Shown here: positions 39,070 through 53,200 of the stretch, piece by piece
Layout of the letters: every line of letters starts with the position of its first letter
Numbering within the stretch: the first letter of the stretch is position 1
Assembly: GCF_963169125.1 (NCBI RefSeq)
Contig: NC_084795.1
Coordinates: 190,190,214 to 190,254,213 of the forward strand
From: Humulus lupulus
Lineage: Eukaryota; Streptophyta; Magnoliopsida; Rosales; Cannabaceae
Reading direction: 5' to 3'
DNA: 64,000 nucleotides
Notes under the pieces: generated by a model
What the model was told of the DNA's origin: nothing
Database searches by the model: none
What the model saw: the letters and a program-made list of their open reading frames with translations, nothing else
Position numbers and translations under genes: made by a program

Positions 39070-42000
39070 GTTCGTCTTAACTTTTATCAATATCTCGTGC
39101 ACTTTAAGAAAAACAACGATCAATCGATTTAAGTTAATTTCTATGTTTTATGACCGGGTTATTTCTAGGAACTTAATTTGAAAACTTAGTTCGTGTTAAA
39201 TTTTATCAATATCTCGTGCTCTTTAAGAAAAACAACGATCAATCGATTTAAGTTCACTTCTATGTTTTATGTCCTGGTTATTTCCAGGAACTTAATTTGA
39301 AAACTTAGTTCGTGTTAACTTTTATCAATATCTCGTGCTCTTTAAGAAAAACAACGATCAATCGATTTAAGTTAACTTCTAAGTTTTATGACCTGGTTAT
39401 TTCCAGGAACTTAATTTGAAAACTTAGTTCGTGTTAACTATCATCAATATCTCGTGCTCTTTAAGAAAAACAACGATCAATCGATTTAAGTTAACTTCTA
39501 AGTTTTATGACCTGGTTATTTCCAGGAACTTAATTTGAAAACTTAGTTCGTGTTAACTTTTATCAATATCTCGTGCTCTTTAAGAAAAACAACGATCAAT
39601 CGATTTAAGTTAACTTCTAAGTTTTATGACCTGGTTATTTCTAGGAACTTAATTTGAAAACTTAATTCGTGTTAACTTTTATCAATATCTCGTGCTCTTT
39701 AAGAAAAACAACGATCATTCGATTTAAGTTAACTTCTAAGTATTATGACGTGGTTATTTCCAGGGACTTAATTTGAAAACTTAGTTCGTGTTAACTTTTA
39801 TCAATATCTCGTGCTCTTTAAGAAAAACAACGATCAATCGATTGAAGTTAACTTCTAAGTTTTATGACCTGGTTATTTCCAGGGACTTAATTTGAAAACT
39901 TACTTCGTGTTAACTTTTATCATTATCTCGTGCTCTTTAAGAAAGACAACGATCAATCGATTTAAGTTAACATCTATGTTTTATGACCTGGTTATTTCCA
40001 GGAACTTAATTTGAAAACTTAGTTCGTGCTAACTTTTATCAATATCTCGTGCTCTTTAAGAAAAACAACGATCAATCGATTTATGTTAACTTCTAAGTTT
40101 TATGACCAGGTTATTTCAAGGAACTTAATTTGAAAAATTAGTTCGGGTTAACTATTATCAATTTCTCGTGCTCTTTAAGAAAAACAACGATCAATCGATT
40201 TAAGTTAACTTCTAAGTTTTATGACCTGGTTATTTCCAGGGACTTAATTTGAAAACTTAGTTCGTGTTAACTTTTATCAATATCTCGTGCTCTTTAAGAA
40301 AAAAACAACGATCAATCGATTTAAGTTAACTTCTAAGTTTTATGACCTGGTTATTTCTAGGAACTTAATTTGAAAACTTACTTCGTGTTAACTTTTATCA
40401 TTATCTCGTGCTCTTTAGGAAAGACAACGATCAATCGATTTAAGTTAACATCTATGTTTTATGACCTGGTTATTTCCAGGAACTTAATTTGAAAACTTAG
40501 TTCGTGCTAACTTTTATCAATATCTCGTGCTCTTTAAGAAAAACAACGATCAATCGATTTATGTTAACTTCTAAGTTTTATGACCAGGTTATTTCAAGGA
40601 ACTTAATTTGAAAAATTAGTTCGGGTTAACTATTATCAATTTCTCGTGCTCTTTAAGAAAAACAACGATCAATCGATTTAAGTTAACTTCTAAGTTTTAT
40701 GACCTGGTTATTTCCAGGGACTTAATTTGAAAACTTAGTTCGTGTTAACTTTTATCAATATCTCGTGCTCTTTAAGAAAAACAACAATCAATCGATTTAA
40801 GTTAACTTCTAAGTTTTATGACCTGGTTATTTCTAGAAACTTAATTTGAAAACTTACTTCGTGTTTACTTTTATCAATATCTCGTGCTCTTTAAGAAAAA
40901 CAACGATCAATCGATTTAAGTTAACTTCTAAGTTTTATGACCTGGTTATTTCCTGGAACTTAATTTGAAAACTTAGTTCGTCTTAACTTTTATCAATATC
41001 TCGTGCACCTTAAGAAAAACAACGATCAATCGATTTAAGTTAACTTCTAAGTTTTATGACCGGGTTATTTCTAGGAACTTAATTTGAAAACTTAGTTCGT
41101 GTTAAATTTTATCAATATCTCGTGCTCTTTAAGAAAAACAACGATCAATCGATTTAAGTTCACTTCTATGTTTTATGTCCTGGTTATTTCCAGGAACTTA
41201 ATTTGAAAACTTAGTTCGTGTTAACTATCATCAATATCTCGTGCTCTTTAAGAAAAACAACGATCAATCGATTTAAGTTAACTTCTAAGTTTTATGACCT
41301 GGTTATTTCCAGGAACTTAATTTGAAAACTTAGTTCGTCTTAACTTTTATCAATATCTCGTGCACTTTAAGAAAAACAACGATCAATCGATTTAAGTTAA
41401 TTTCTATGTTTTATGACCGGGTTATTTCTAGGAACTTAATTTGAAAACTTAGTTCGTGTTAAATTTTATCAATATCTCGTGCTCTTTAAGAAAAACAACG
41501 ATCAATCGATTTAAGTTCACTTCTATGTTTTATGTCCTGGTTATTTCCAGGAACTTAATTTGAAAACTTAGTTCGTGTTAACTTTTATCAATATCTCGTG
41601 CTCTTTAAGAAAAACAACGATCAATCGATTTAAGTTAACTTCTAAGTTTTATGACCTGGTTATTTCCAGGAACTTAATTTGAAAACTTAGTTCGTGTTAA
41701 CTATCATCAATATCTCGTGCTCTTTAAGAAAAACAACGATCAATCGATTTAAGTTAACTTCTAAGTTTTATGACCTGGTTATTTCCAGGAACTTAATTTG
41801 AAAACTTAGTTCGTGTTAACTTTTATCAATATCTCGTGCTCTTTAAGAAAAACAACGATCAATCGATTTAAGTTAACTTCTAAGTTTTATGACCTGGTTA
41901 TTTCTAGGAACTTAATTTGAAAACTTAATTCGTGTTAACTTTTATCAATATCTCGTGCTCTTTAAGAAAAACAACGATCATTCGATTTAAGTTAACTTCT

Positions 42001-43595
42001 AAGTATTATGACGTGGTTATTTCCAGGGACTTAATTTGAAAACTTAGTTCGTGTTAACTTTTATCAATATCTCGTGCTCTTTAAGAAAAACAACGATCAA
42101 TCGATTGAAGTTAACTTCTAAGTTTTATGACCTGGTTATTTCCAGGGACTTAATTTGAAAACTTACTTCGTGTTAACTTTTATCATTATCTCGTGCTCTT
42201 TAAGAAAGACAACGATCAATCGATTTAAGTTAACATCTATGTTTTATGACCTGGTTATTTCCAGGAACTTAATTTGAAAACTTAGTTCGTGCTAACTTTT
42301 ATCAATATCTCGTGCTCTTTAAGAAAAACAACGATCAATCGATTTATGTTAACTTCTAAGTTTTATGACCAGGTTATTTCAAGGAACTTAATTTGAAAAA
42401 TTAGTTCGGGTTAACTATTATCAATTTCTCGTGCTCTTTAAGAAAAACAACGATCAATCGATTTAAGTTAACTTCTAAGTTTTATGACCTGGTTATTTCC
42501 AGGGACTTAATTTGAAAACTTAGTTCGTGTTAACTTTTATCAATATCTCGTGCTCTTTAAGAAAAAAACAACGATCAATCGATTTAAGTTAACTTCTAAG
42601 TTTTATGACCTGGTTATTTCTAGGAACTTAATTTGAAAACTTACTTCGTGTTAACTTTTATCATTATCTCGTGCTCTTTAGGAAAGACAACGATCAATCG
42701 ATTTAAGTTAACATCTATGTTTTATGACCTGGTTATTTCCAGGAACTTAATTTGAAAACTTAGTTCGTGCTAACTTTTATCAATATCTCGTGCTCTTTAA
42801 GAAAAACAACGATCAATCGATTTATGTTAACTTCTAAGTTTTATGACCAGGTTATTTCAAGGAACTTAATTTGAAAAATTAGTTCGGGTTAACTATTATC
42901 AATTTCTCGTGCTCTTTAAGAAAAACAACGATCAATCGATTTAAGTTAACTTCTATGTTTTATGACCTGGTTATTTCCAGGGACTTAATTTGAAAACTTA
43001 GTTCGTGTTAACTTTTATCAATATCTCGTGCTCTTTAAGAAAAACAACAATCAATCGATTTAAGTTAACTTCTAAGTTTTATGACCTGGTTATTTCTAGA
43101 AACTTAATTTGAAAACTTACTTCGTGTTTACTTTTATCAATATCTCGTGCTCTTTAAGAAAAACAACGATCAATCGATTTAAGTTAACTTCTAAGTTTTA
43201 TGACCTGGTTATTTCCTGGAACTTAATTTGAAAACTTAGTTCGTCTTAACTTTTATCAATATCTCGTGCACCTTAAGAAAAACAACGATCAATCGATTTA
43301 AGTTAACTTCTAAGTTTTATGACCGGGTTATTTCTAGGAACTTAATTTGAAAACTTAGTTCGTGTTAAATTTTATCAATATCTCGTGCTCTTTAAGAAAA
43401 ACAACGATCAATCGATTTAAGTTCACTTATATGTTTTATGTCCTGGTTATTTCCAGGAACTTAATTTGAAAACTTAGTTCGTGTTAACTATCATCAATAT
43501 CTCGTGCTCTTTAAGAAAAACAACGATCAATCGATTTAAGTTAACTTCTAAGTTTTATGACCTGGTTATTTCCAGGAACTTAATTTGAAAACTTA
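39070..43595 (+). repeat. HOR: two tandem 2263-bp (19-monomer) units
   Basis: TTCGGGTTAAC occurs at 40142 and 40620, then at 42405 and 42883. The 2263-bp shift equals 19 x 119 plus 2. The extra two bases come from a monomer with an expanded A tract (AAGAAAAAAACAACG) near 40.3 and 42.56 kb. TTCGTCTTAAC, GTGCACCTTAAG, GACCGGG and ACTATCATC markers agree in order. Many of these monomers also occur in the 26-33 kb block, so the two blocks share an ancestor but were reassembled in a different order. Confidence 0.87.
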
Positions 43596-43599
43596 GTTC

Positions 43600-44100
43600 G
43601 TGTTAACTTTTAACAATATCTCGTGCTCTTTAAGAAAAACAACGATCAATCGATTTAAGTTAACTTCTAAGTTTTATGACCTGGTTATTTACAGGAACTT
43701 AATTTGAAAACTTAGTTCGTGTTAACTATTATCAATATCTCGTGCTCTTTAGGAAAAACAACGATCAATCGATTTAAGATAACTTCTAAGTTTTATGACC
43801 TGGTTATTTCCAGGAACTTAATTTGAAAACTTAGTTCGTGTTAACTTTTAACAATATCTCGTGCTCTATAAGAAAAACAACGATCAATCGATTTAAGTTA
43901 ACTTCTAAGTTTTATGACCTGGTTATTTACAGGAACTTAATTTGAAAACTTAGTTCGTGTTAACTATTATCAATATCTCGTGCTCTTTAGGAAAAACAAC
44001 GATCAATCGATTTAAGATAACTTCTAAGTTTTATGACCTGGTTATTTCCAGGAACTTAATTTGAAAACTTAGTTCGTGTTAACTTTTATCAATATCTCGT
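43600..44100 (+). repeat. first occurrence of 238-bp dimer repeat
   Basis: Two monomer classes alternate. One has TTTACAGG, AACTATTATC and TTTAGGAAAAAC. The other has AAGATAAC, TTTTAACAATATC and CTCTATAAG (at 43864). The ATTTACAGG form appears twice here. The same dimer is expanded further at 46.1-46.8 and 49.6-50.3 kb. Confidence 0.8.
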
Positions 44101-46140
44101 GCTCTTTAAAAAAACAACGATCAATCGATTTAAGTTAACTTCTAAGTTTTATGACCTGGTTATTTCTAGGAACTTAATTTGAAAACTTAATTCGTGTTAA
44201 CTTTTATCAATATCTCGTGCTCTTTAAGAAAGACAACGATCAATCGATTGAAGTTAACTTCTAAGTTTTATGACCTAGTTATTTCCAGGGACTTAATTTG
44301 AAAACTTAGTTCGTGTTAACTTTTATCAATATCTCGTGCTCTTTAAGAAAAACAACGATCAATCGATTTAAGTTAACTTCTAAGTTTAATGACCAGGTTA
44401 TTTCTAGGAACTTAATTTGAAAACTTACTTCGTGTTAACTTTTATCATTATCTCGTGCTCTTTAAGAAAGACAACGATCAATCGATTTAAGTTAACATCT
44501 ATGTTTTATGACCTGGTTATTTCCAGGAACTTAATTTGAAAACTTAGTTCGTGCTAACTTTTATCAATATCTCATGCTCTTTAAGAAAAACAACGATCAA
44601 TCGATTTATGTTAACTTCTAAGTTTTATGACCAGGTTATTTCTAGGAACTTAATTTGAAAACTTACTTCGTGTTAACTTTTATCATTATCTCGTGCTCTT
44701 TAAGAAAGACAACGATCAATCGATTTAAGTTAACATCTATGTTTTATGACCTGGTTATTTCCAGGAACTTAATTTGAAAACTTAGTTCGTGCTAACTTTT
44801 ATCAATATCTCGTGCTCTTTAAGAAAAACAACGATCAATCGATTTATGTTAACTTCTAAGTTTTATGACCTGGTTATTTCAAGGAACTTAATTTGAAAAA
44901 TTAGTTCGTTTTAACTATTATCAATTTCTCGTGCTCTTTAAGAAAAACAACGATCAATCGATTTAAGTTAACTTCTAAGTTTTATGACCTGGTTATTTCC
45001 AGGGACTGAATTTGAAAACTTAGTTCGTGTTAACTTTTATCAATATCTCGTGCTCTTTAAGAAAAACAACAATCAATCGATTTAAGTTAACTTCTAAGTT
45101 TTATGACCTGGTTATTTCTAGGAACTTAATTTGAAAACTTACTTCGTGTTAACTTTTATCATTATCTCGTGCTCTTTAGGAAAGACAACGATCAATCGAT
45201 TTAAGTTAACATCTATGTTTTATGACCTGGTTATTTCCAGGAACTTAATTTGAAAACTTAGTTCGTGCTAACTTTTATCAATATCTCGTGCTCTTTAAGT
45301 AAAACAACGATCAATCGATTTATGTTAACTTCTAAGTTTTATGACCAGGTTATTTCAAGGAACTTAATTTGAAAAATTAGTTCGGGTTAACTATTATCAA
45401 TTTCTCGTGCTCTTTAAGAAAAACAACGATCAATCGATTTAAGTTAACTTCTAAGTTTTATGACCTGGTTATTTCCAGGGACTTAATTTGAAAACTTAGT
45501 TCGTGTTAACTTTTATCAATATCTCGTGCTCTTTAAGAAAAACAACAATCAATCGATTTAAGTTAACTTCTATGTTTTATGACCTGGTTATTTCTAGAAA
45601 CTTAATTTGAAAACTTACTTCGTGTTTACTTTTATCAATATCTCGTGCTCTTTAAGAAAAACAACGATCAATCGATTTAAGTTAACTTCTAAGTTTTATG
45701 ACCTGGTTATTTCCTGGAACTTAATTTGAAAACTTAGTTCGTCTTAACTTTTATCAATATCTCGTGCACCTTAAGAAAAACAACGATCAATCGATTTAAG
45801 TTAACTTCTAAGTTTTATGACCGGGTTATTTCTAGGAACTTAATTTGAAAACTTAGTTCGTGTTAAATTTTATCAATATATCGTGCTCTTTAAGAAAAAC
45901 AACGATCAATCGATTTAAGTTCACTTCTATGTTTTATGTCCTGGTTATTTCCAGGAACTTAATTTGAAAACTTAGTTCGTGTTAACTATCATCAATATCT
46001 CGTGCTCTTTAAGAAAAACAACGATCAATCGATTTAAGTTAACTTCTAAGTTTTATGACCTGGTTATTTCCAGGAACTTAATTTGAAAACTTAGTTCGTG
46101 TTAACTTTTAACAATATCTCGTGCTCTTTAAGAAAAACAA

Positions 46141-46800
46141 CGATCAATCGATTTAAGTTAACTTCTAAGTTTTATGACCTGGTTATTTACAGGAACTTAA
46201 TTTGAAAACTTAGTTCGTGTTAACTATTATCAATATCTCGTGCTCTTTAGGAAAAACAACGATCAATCGATTTAAGATAACTTCTAAGTTTTATGACCTG
46301 GTTATTTCCAGGAACTTAATTTGAAAACTTAGTTCGTGTTAACTTTTAACAATATCTCGTGCTCTATAAGAAAAACAACGATCAATCGATTTAAGTTAAC
46401 TTCTAAGTTTTATGACCTGGTTATTTACAGGAACTTAATTTGAAAACTTAGTTCGTGTTAACTATTATCAATATCTCGTGCTCTTTAGGAAAAACAACGA
46501 TCAATCGATTTAAGATAACTTCTAAGTTTTATGACCTGGTTATTTCCAGGAACTTAATTTGAAAACTTAGTTCGTGTTAACTTTTAACAATATCTCGTGC
46601 TCTATAAGAAAAACAACGATCAATCGATTTAAGTTAACTTCTAAGTTTTATGACCTGGTTATTTACAGGAACTTAATTTGAAAACTTAGTTCGTGTTAAC
46701 TATTATCAATATCTCGTGCTCTTTAGGAAAAACAACGATCAATCGATTTAAGATAACTTCTAAGTTTTATGACCTGGTTATTTCCAGGAACTTAATTTGA
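46141..46800 (+). repeat. 238-bp dimer array, left copy
   Basis: The alternating monomers TTTACAGG / TTTAGGAAAAAC and AAGATAAC / TTTTAACAATATC / CTCTATAAG run about three times. CTCTATAAG is at 46362 and 46600, 238 bp apart, exactly two monomers. The dimer is nested inside the 3450-bp duplication, so it expanded before that duplication took place. Confidence 0.88.
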
Positions 46801-49590
46801 AAACTTAGTTCGTGTTAACTTTTATCAATATCTCGTGCTCTTTAAAAAAACAACGATCAATCGATTTAAGTTAACTTCTAAGTTTTATGACCTGGTTATT
46901 TCTAGGAACTTAATTTGAAAACTTAATTCGTGTTAACTTTTATCAATATCTCGTGCTCTTTAAGAAAGACAACGATCAATCGATTGAAGTTAACTTCTAA
47001 GTTTTATGACCTAGTTATTTCCAGGGACTTAATTTGAAAACTTAGTTCGTGTTAACTTTTATCAATATCTCGTGCTCTTTAAGAAAAACAACGATCAATC
47101 GATTTAAGTTAACTTCTAAGTTTAATGACCAGGTTATTTCTAGGAACTTAATTTGAAAACTTACTTCGTGTTAACTTTTATCATTATCTCGTGCTCTTTA
47201 AGAAAGACAACTATCAATCGATTTAAGTTAACATCTATGTTTTATGACCTGGTTATTTCCAGGAACTTAATTTGAAAACTTAGTTCGTGCTAACTTTTAT
47301 CAATATCTCATGCTCTTTAAGAAAAACAACGATCAATCGATTTATGTTAACTTCTAAGTTTTATGACCAGGTTATTTCTAGGAACTTAATTTGAAAACTT
47401 ACTTCGTGCTAACTTTTATCATTATCTCGTGCTCTTTAAGAAAGACAACGATCAATCGATTTAAGTTAACATCTATGTTTTATGACCTGGTTATTTCCAG
47501 GAACTTAATTTGAAAACTTAGTTCGTGCTAACTTTTATCAATATCTCGTGCTCTTTAAGAAAAACAACGATCAATCGATTTATGTTAACTTCTAAGTTTT
47601 ATGACCTGGTTATTTCAAGGAACTTAATTTGAAAAATTAGTTCGTTTTAACTATTATCAATTTCTCGTGCTCTTTAAGAAAAACAACGATCAATCGATTT
47701 AAGTTAACTTCTAAGTTTTATGACCTGGTTATTTCCAGGGACTGAATTTGAAAACTTAGTTCGTGTTAACTTTTATCAATATCTCGTGCTCTTTAAGAAA
47801 AACAACAATCAATCGATTTAAGTTAACTTCTAAGTTTTATGACCTGGTTATTTCTAGGAACTTAATTTGAAAACTTACTTCGTGTTTACTTTTATCAATA
47901 TCTCGTGCTCTTTAAGAAAAACAACGATCAATCGATTTAAGTTAACATCTATGTTTTATGACCTGGTTATTTCCAGGAACTTAATTTGAAAACATAGTTC
48001 GTGTTAACTTTTTTCAATATCTCGTGCTCTTTAAGAAAAACAAAGATCAATCGATTTAAGTTAACTTCTAAGTTTTATGACCTGGTTATTTCCAGGAACT
48101 TAATTTGAAAACTTAGTTCGTGTTAACTTTTATCAATATCTCGTGCTCTTTAAGAAAAACAACGATCAATCGATTTAAGTCAACTTCTAAGTTTTATGAC
48201 CTGGTTATTTCCAGGGACTTAATTTGAAATCATAGTTCGTGTTAACTTTTATCAATATCTCGTGCTCTTTAAGAAAAACAACGATCAATCGATTTAAGTT
48301 AACTTCTAAGTTTTATGACCTGGTTATTTCTAGGAACTTAATTTGAAAACTTAATTCGTGTTAACTTTTATCAATATCTCGTGCTCTTTAAGAAAAACAA
48401 CGATCATTCGATTTAAGTTAACTTCTAAGTATTATGACGTGGTTATTTCCAGGGACTTAATTTGAAAACTTAGTTCGTGTTAACTTTTATCAATATCTCG
48501 TGCTCTTTAAGAAAAACAACGATCATTCGATTTAAGTTAACTTCTAAGTTTTATGACGTGGTTATTTCCAGGGACTTAATTTGAAAACTTAGTTCGTGTT
48601 AACTTTTATCAATATCTCGTGCTCTTTAAGAAAGACAACGATCAATCGATTTAAGTTAACATGTATGTTTTATGACCTGGTTATTTCCAGGAACTTAATT
48701 TGAAAACTTAGTTCGTGCTAACTTTTATCAATATCTCGTGCTCTTTAAGAAAAACAACGATCAATCGATTTAAGTTAACTTCTAAGTTTTATGACCTGGT
48801 TATTTCAAGGAACTTAATTTGAAAAATTAGTTCGTGTTAACTATTATCAATTTCTCGTGCTCTTTAAGAAAAACAACGATCAATCGATTTAAGTTAACTT
48901 CTAAGTTTTATGACCTGGTTATTTCCAGGGACTTAATTTGAAAACTTAGTTCGTGTTAACTTTTATCAATATCTCGTGCTCTTTAAGAAAAACAACAATC
49001 AATCGATTTAAGTTAACTTCTAAGTTTTATGACCTGGTTATTTCTAGAAACTTAATTTGAAAACTTACTTCGTGTTTACTTTTATCAATATCTCGTGCTC
49101 TTTAAGAAAAACAACGATCAATCGATTTAAGTTAACTTCTAAGTTTTATGACCTGGTTATTTCCTGGAACTTAATTTGAAAACTTAGTTCGTCTTAACTT
49201 TTATCAATATCTCGTGCACCTTAAGAAAAACAACGATCAATCGATTTAAGTTAACTTCTAAGTTTTATGACCGGGTTATTTCTAGGAACTTAATTTGAAA
49301 ACTTAGTTCGTGTTAAATTTTATCAATATCTCGTGCTCTTTAAGAAAAACAACGATCAATCGATTTAAGTTCACTTCTATGTTTTATGTCCTGGTTATTT
49401 CCAGGAACTTAATTTGAAAACTTAGTTCGTGTTAACTATCATCAATATCTCGTGCTCTTTAAGAAAAACAACGATCAATCGATTTAAGTTAACTTCTAAG
49501 TTTTATGACCTGGTTATTTCCAGGAACTTAATTTGAAAACTTAGTTCGTGTTAACTTTTAACAATATCTCGTGCTCTTTAAGAAAAACAA

Positions 49591-50250
49591 CGATCAATCG
49601 ATTTAAGTTAACTTCTAAGTTTTATGACCTGGTTATTTACAGGAACTTAATTTGAAAACTTAGTTCGTGTTAACTATTATCAATATCTCGTGCTCTTTAG
49701 GAAAAACAACGATCAATCGATTTAAGATAACTTCTAAGTTTTATGACCTGGTTATTTCCAGGAACTTAATTTGAAAACTTAGTTCGTGTTAACTTTTAAC
49801 AATATCTCGTGCTCTATAAGAAAAACAACGATCAATCGATTTAAGTTAACTTCTAAGTTTTATGACCTGGTTATTTACAGGAACTTAATTTGAAAACTTA
49901 GTTCGTGTTAACTATTATCAATATCTCGTGCTCTTTAGGAAAAACAACGATCAATCGATTTAAGATAACTTCTAAGTTTTATGACCTGGTTATTTCCAGG
50001 AACTTAATTTGAAAACTTAGTTCGTGTTAACTTTTAACAATATCTCGTGCTCTATAAGAAAAACAACGATCAATCGATTTAAGTTAACTTCTAAGTTTTA
50101 TGACCTGGTTATTTACAGGAACTTAATTTGAAAACTTAGTTCGTGTTAACTATTATCAATATCTCGTGCTCTTTAGGAAAAACAACGATCAATCGATTTA
50201 AGATAACTTCTAAGTTTTATGACCTGGTTATTTCCAGGAACTTAATTTGA
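49591..50250 (+). repeat. 238-bp dimer array, right copy
   Basis: This copy of the dimer array lies 3450 bp to the right of the left one, with CTCTATAAG at 49812 and 50050. It has the same number of dimers and the same flanking monomers, ending in a monomer with CTTTAAAAAAACAACG. This equality supports duplication of the whole block rather than independent expansion. Confidence 0.88.
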
Positions 50251-53200
50251 AAACTTAGTTCGTGTTAACTTTTATCAATATCTCGTGCTCTTTAAAAAAA
50301 CAACGATCAATCGATTTAAGTTAACTTCTAAGTTTTATGACCTGGTTATTTCTAGGAACTTAATTTGAAAACTTAATTCGTGTTAACTTTTATCAATATC
50401 TCGTGCTCTTTAAGAAAGACAACGATCAATCGATTGAAGTTAACTTCTAAGTTTTATGACCTAGTTATTTCCAGGGACTTAATTTGAAAACTTAGTTCGT
50501 GTTAACTTTTATCAATATCTCGTGCTCTTTAAGAAAAACAACGATCAATCGATTTAAGTTAACTTCTAAGTTTAATGACCAGGTTATTTCTAGGAACTTA
50601 ATTTGAAAACTTACTTCGTGTTAACTTTTATCATTATCTCGTGCTCTTTAAGAAAGACAACTATCAATCGATTTAAGTTAACATCTATGTTTTATGACCT
50701 GGTTATTTCCAGGAACTTAATTTGAAAACTTAGTTCGTGCTAACTTTTATCAATATCTCATGCTCTTTAAGAAAAACAACGATCAATCGATTTATGTTAA
50801 CTTCTAAGTTTTATGACCAGGTTATTTCTAGGAACTTAATTTGAAAACTTACTTCGTGCTAACTTTTATCATTATCTCGTGCTCTTTAAGAAAGACAACG
50901 ATCAATCGATTTAAGTTAACATCTATGTTTTATGACCTGGTTATTTCCAGGAACTTAATTTGAAAACTTAGTTCGTGCTAACTTTTATCAATATCTCGTG
51001 CTCTTTAAGAAAAACAACGATCAATCGATTTATGTTAACTTCTAAGTTTTATGACCTGGTTATTTCAAGGAACTTAATTTGAAAAATTAGTTCGTTTTAA
51101 CTATTATCAATTTCTCGTGCTCTTTAAGAAAAACAACGATCAATCGATTTAAGTTAACTTCTAAGTTTTATGACCTGGTTATTTCCAGGGACTGAATTTG
51201 AAAACTTAGTTCGTGTTAACTTTTATCAATATCTCGTGCTCTTTAAGAAAAACAACAATCAATCGATTTAAGTTAACTTCTAAGTTTTATGACCTGGTTA
51301 TTTCTAGGAACTTAATTTGAAAACTTACTTCGTGTTTACTTTTATCAATATCTCGTGCTCTTTAAGAAAAACAACGATCAATCGATTTAAGTTAACATCT
51401 ATGTTTTATGACCTGGTTATTTCCAGGAACTTAATTTGAAAACATAGTTCGTGTTAACTTTTTTCAATATCTCGTGCTCTTTAAGAAAAACAAAGATCAA
51501 TCGATTTAAGTTAACTTCTAAGTTTTATGACCTGGTTATTTCCAGGAACTTAATTTGAAAACTTAGTTCGTGTTAACTTTTATCAATATCTCGTGCTCTT
51601 TAAGAAAAACAACGATCAATCGATTTAAGTCAACTTCTAAGTTTTATGACCTGGTTATTTCCAGGGACTTAATTTGAAATCATAGTTCGTGTTAACTTTT
51701 ATCAATATCTCGTGCTCTTTAAGAAAAACAACGATCAATCGATTTAAGTTAACTTCTAAGTTTTATGACCTGGTTATTTCTAGGAACTTAATTTGAAAAC
51801 TTAATTCGTGTTAACTTTTATCAATATCTCGTGCTCTTTAAGAAAAACAACGATCATTCGATTTAAGTTAACTTCTAAGTATTATGACGTGGTTATTTCC
51901 AGGGACTTAATTTGAAAACTTAGTTCGTGTTAACTTTTATCAATATCTCGTGCTCTTTAAGAAAAACAACGATCATTCGATTTAAGTTAACTTCTAAGTT
52001 TTATGACGTGGTTATTTCCAGGGACTTAATTTGAAAACTTAGTTCGTGTTAACTTTTATCAATATCTCGTGCTCTTTAAGAAAGACAACGATCAATCGAT
52101 TTAAGTTAACATGTATGTTTTATGACCTGGTTATTTCCAGGAACTTAATTTGAAAACTTAGTTCGTGCTAACTTTTATCAATATCTCGTGCTCTTTAAGA
52201 AAAACAACGATCAATCGATTTAAGTTAACTTCTAAGTTTTATGACCTGGTTATTTCAAGGAACTTAATTTGAAAAATTAGTTCGTGTTAACTATTATCAA
52301 TTTCTCGTGCTCTTTAAGAAAAACAACGATCAATCGATTTAAGTTAACTTCTAAGTTTTATGACCTGGTTATTTCCAGGGACTTAATTTGAAAACTTAGT
52401 TCGTGTTAACTTTTATCAATATCTCGTGCTCTTTAAGAAAAACAACAATCAATCGATTTAAGTTAACTTCTAAGTTTTATGACCTGGTTATTTCTAGGAA
52501 CTTAATTTGAAAACTTACTTCGTGTTTACTTTTATCAATATCTCGTGCTCTTTAAGAAAAACAACGATCAATCGATTTAAGTTAACATCTATGTTTTATG
52601 ACCTGGTTATTTCCAGGAACTTAATTTGAAAACTTAGTTCGTGTTAACTTTTTTCAATATCTCGTGCTCTTTAAGAAAAACAACGATCAATCGATTTAAG
52701 TTAACTTCTAAGTTTTATGACCTGGTTATTTCCAGGAACTTAATTTGAAAACTTAGTTCGTGTTAACTTTTTTCAATATCTCGTGCTCTTTAAGAAAAAC
52801 AACGATCAATCGATTTAAGTTAACTTCTAAGTTTTATGACCTGGTTATTTACAGGAACTTAATTTGAAAACTTAGTTCGTGTTAACTTTTATCAATATCT
52901 CGTGCTCTTTAAGAAAAACAACGATCAATCGATTGAAGTTAACTTCTAAGTTTTATGACCTGGTTATTTCCAGGGACTTAATTTGAAAACTTAGTTCGTG
53001 TTAACTTTTATCAATATCTCGTGCTCTTTAAGAAAAACAACGATCAATCGATTTAAGTTAACTTCTAAGTTTTATGACCTGGTTATTTCTAGGAACTTAA
53101 TTTGAAAACTTACTTCGTGTTAACTTTTATCATTATCTCGTGCTCTTTAAGAAAGACAACGATCAATCGATTTAAGTTAACATCTATGTTTTATGACCTG

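Larger units (their letters stand above)
45541..52440 (+). repeat. tandem duplication of 3450 bp (29 monomers), very similar copies
   Basis: CAACAATC starts matching units at 45541, 48991 and 52441. Other markers repeat at the same distance: AGAAAGACAACTATC at 47201 and 50651, AACATAGTTC at 47991 and 51441, and CTCTATAAG at 46362 and 49812. By eye I find only a few substitutions between the copies, for example TTCTATG against TTCTAAG near 45.57 kb and ATCAATATATCG against ATCAATATCTCG near 45.88 kb. Similarity starts slightly earlier, around 45.4 kb. It is the longest near-identical tandem in the window. Confidence 0.9.
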
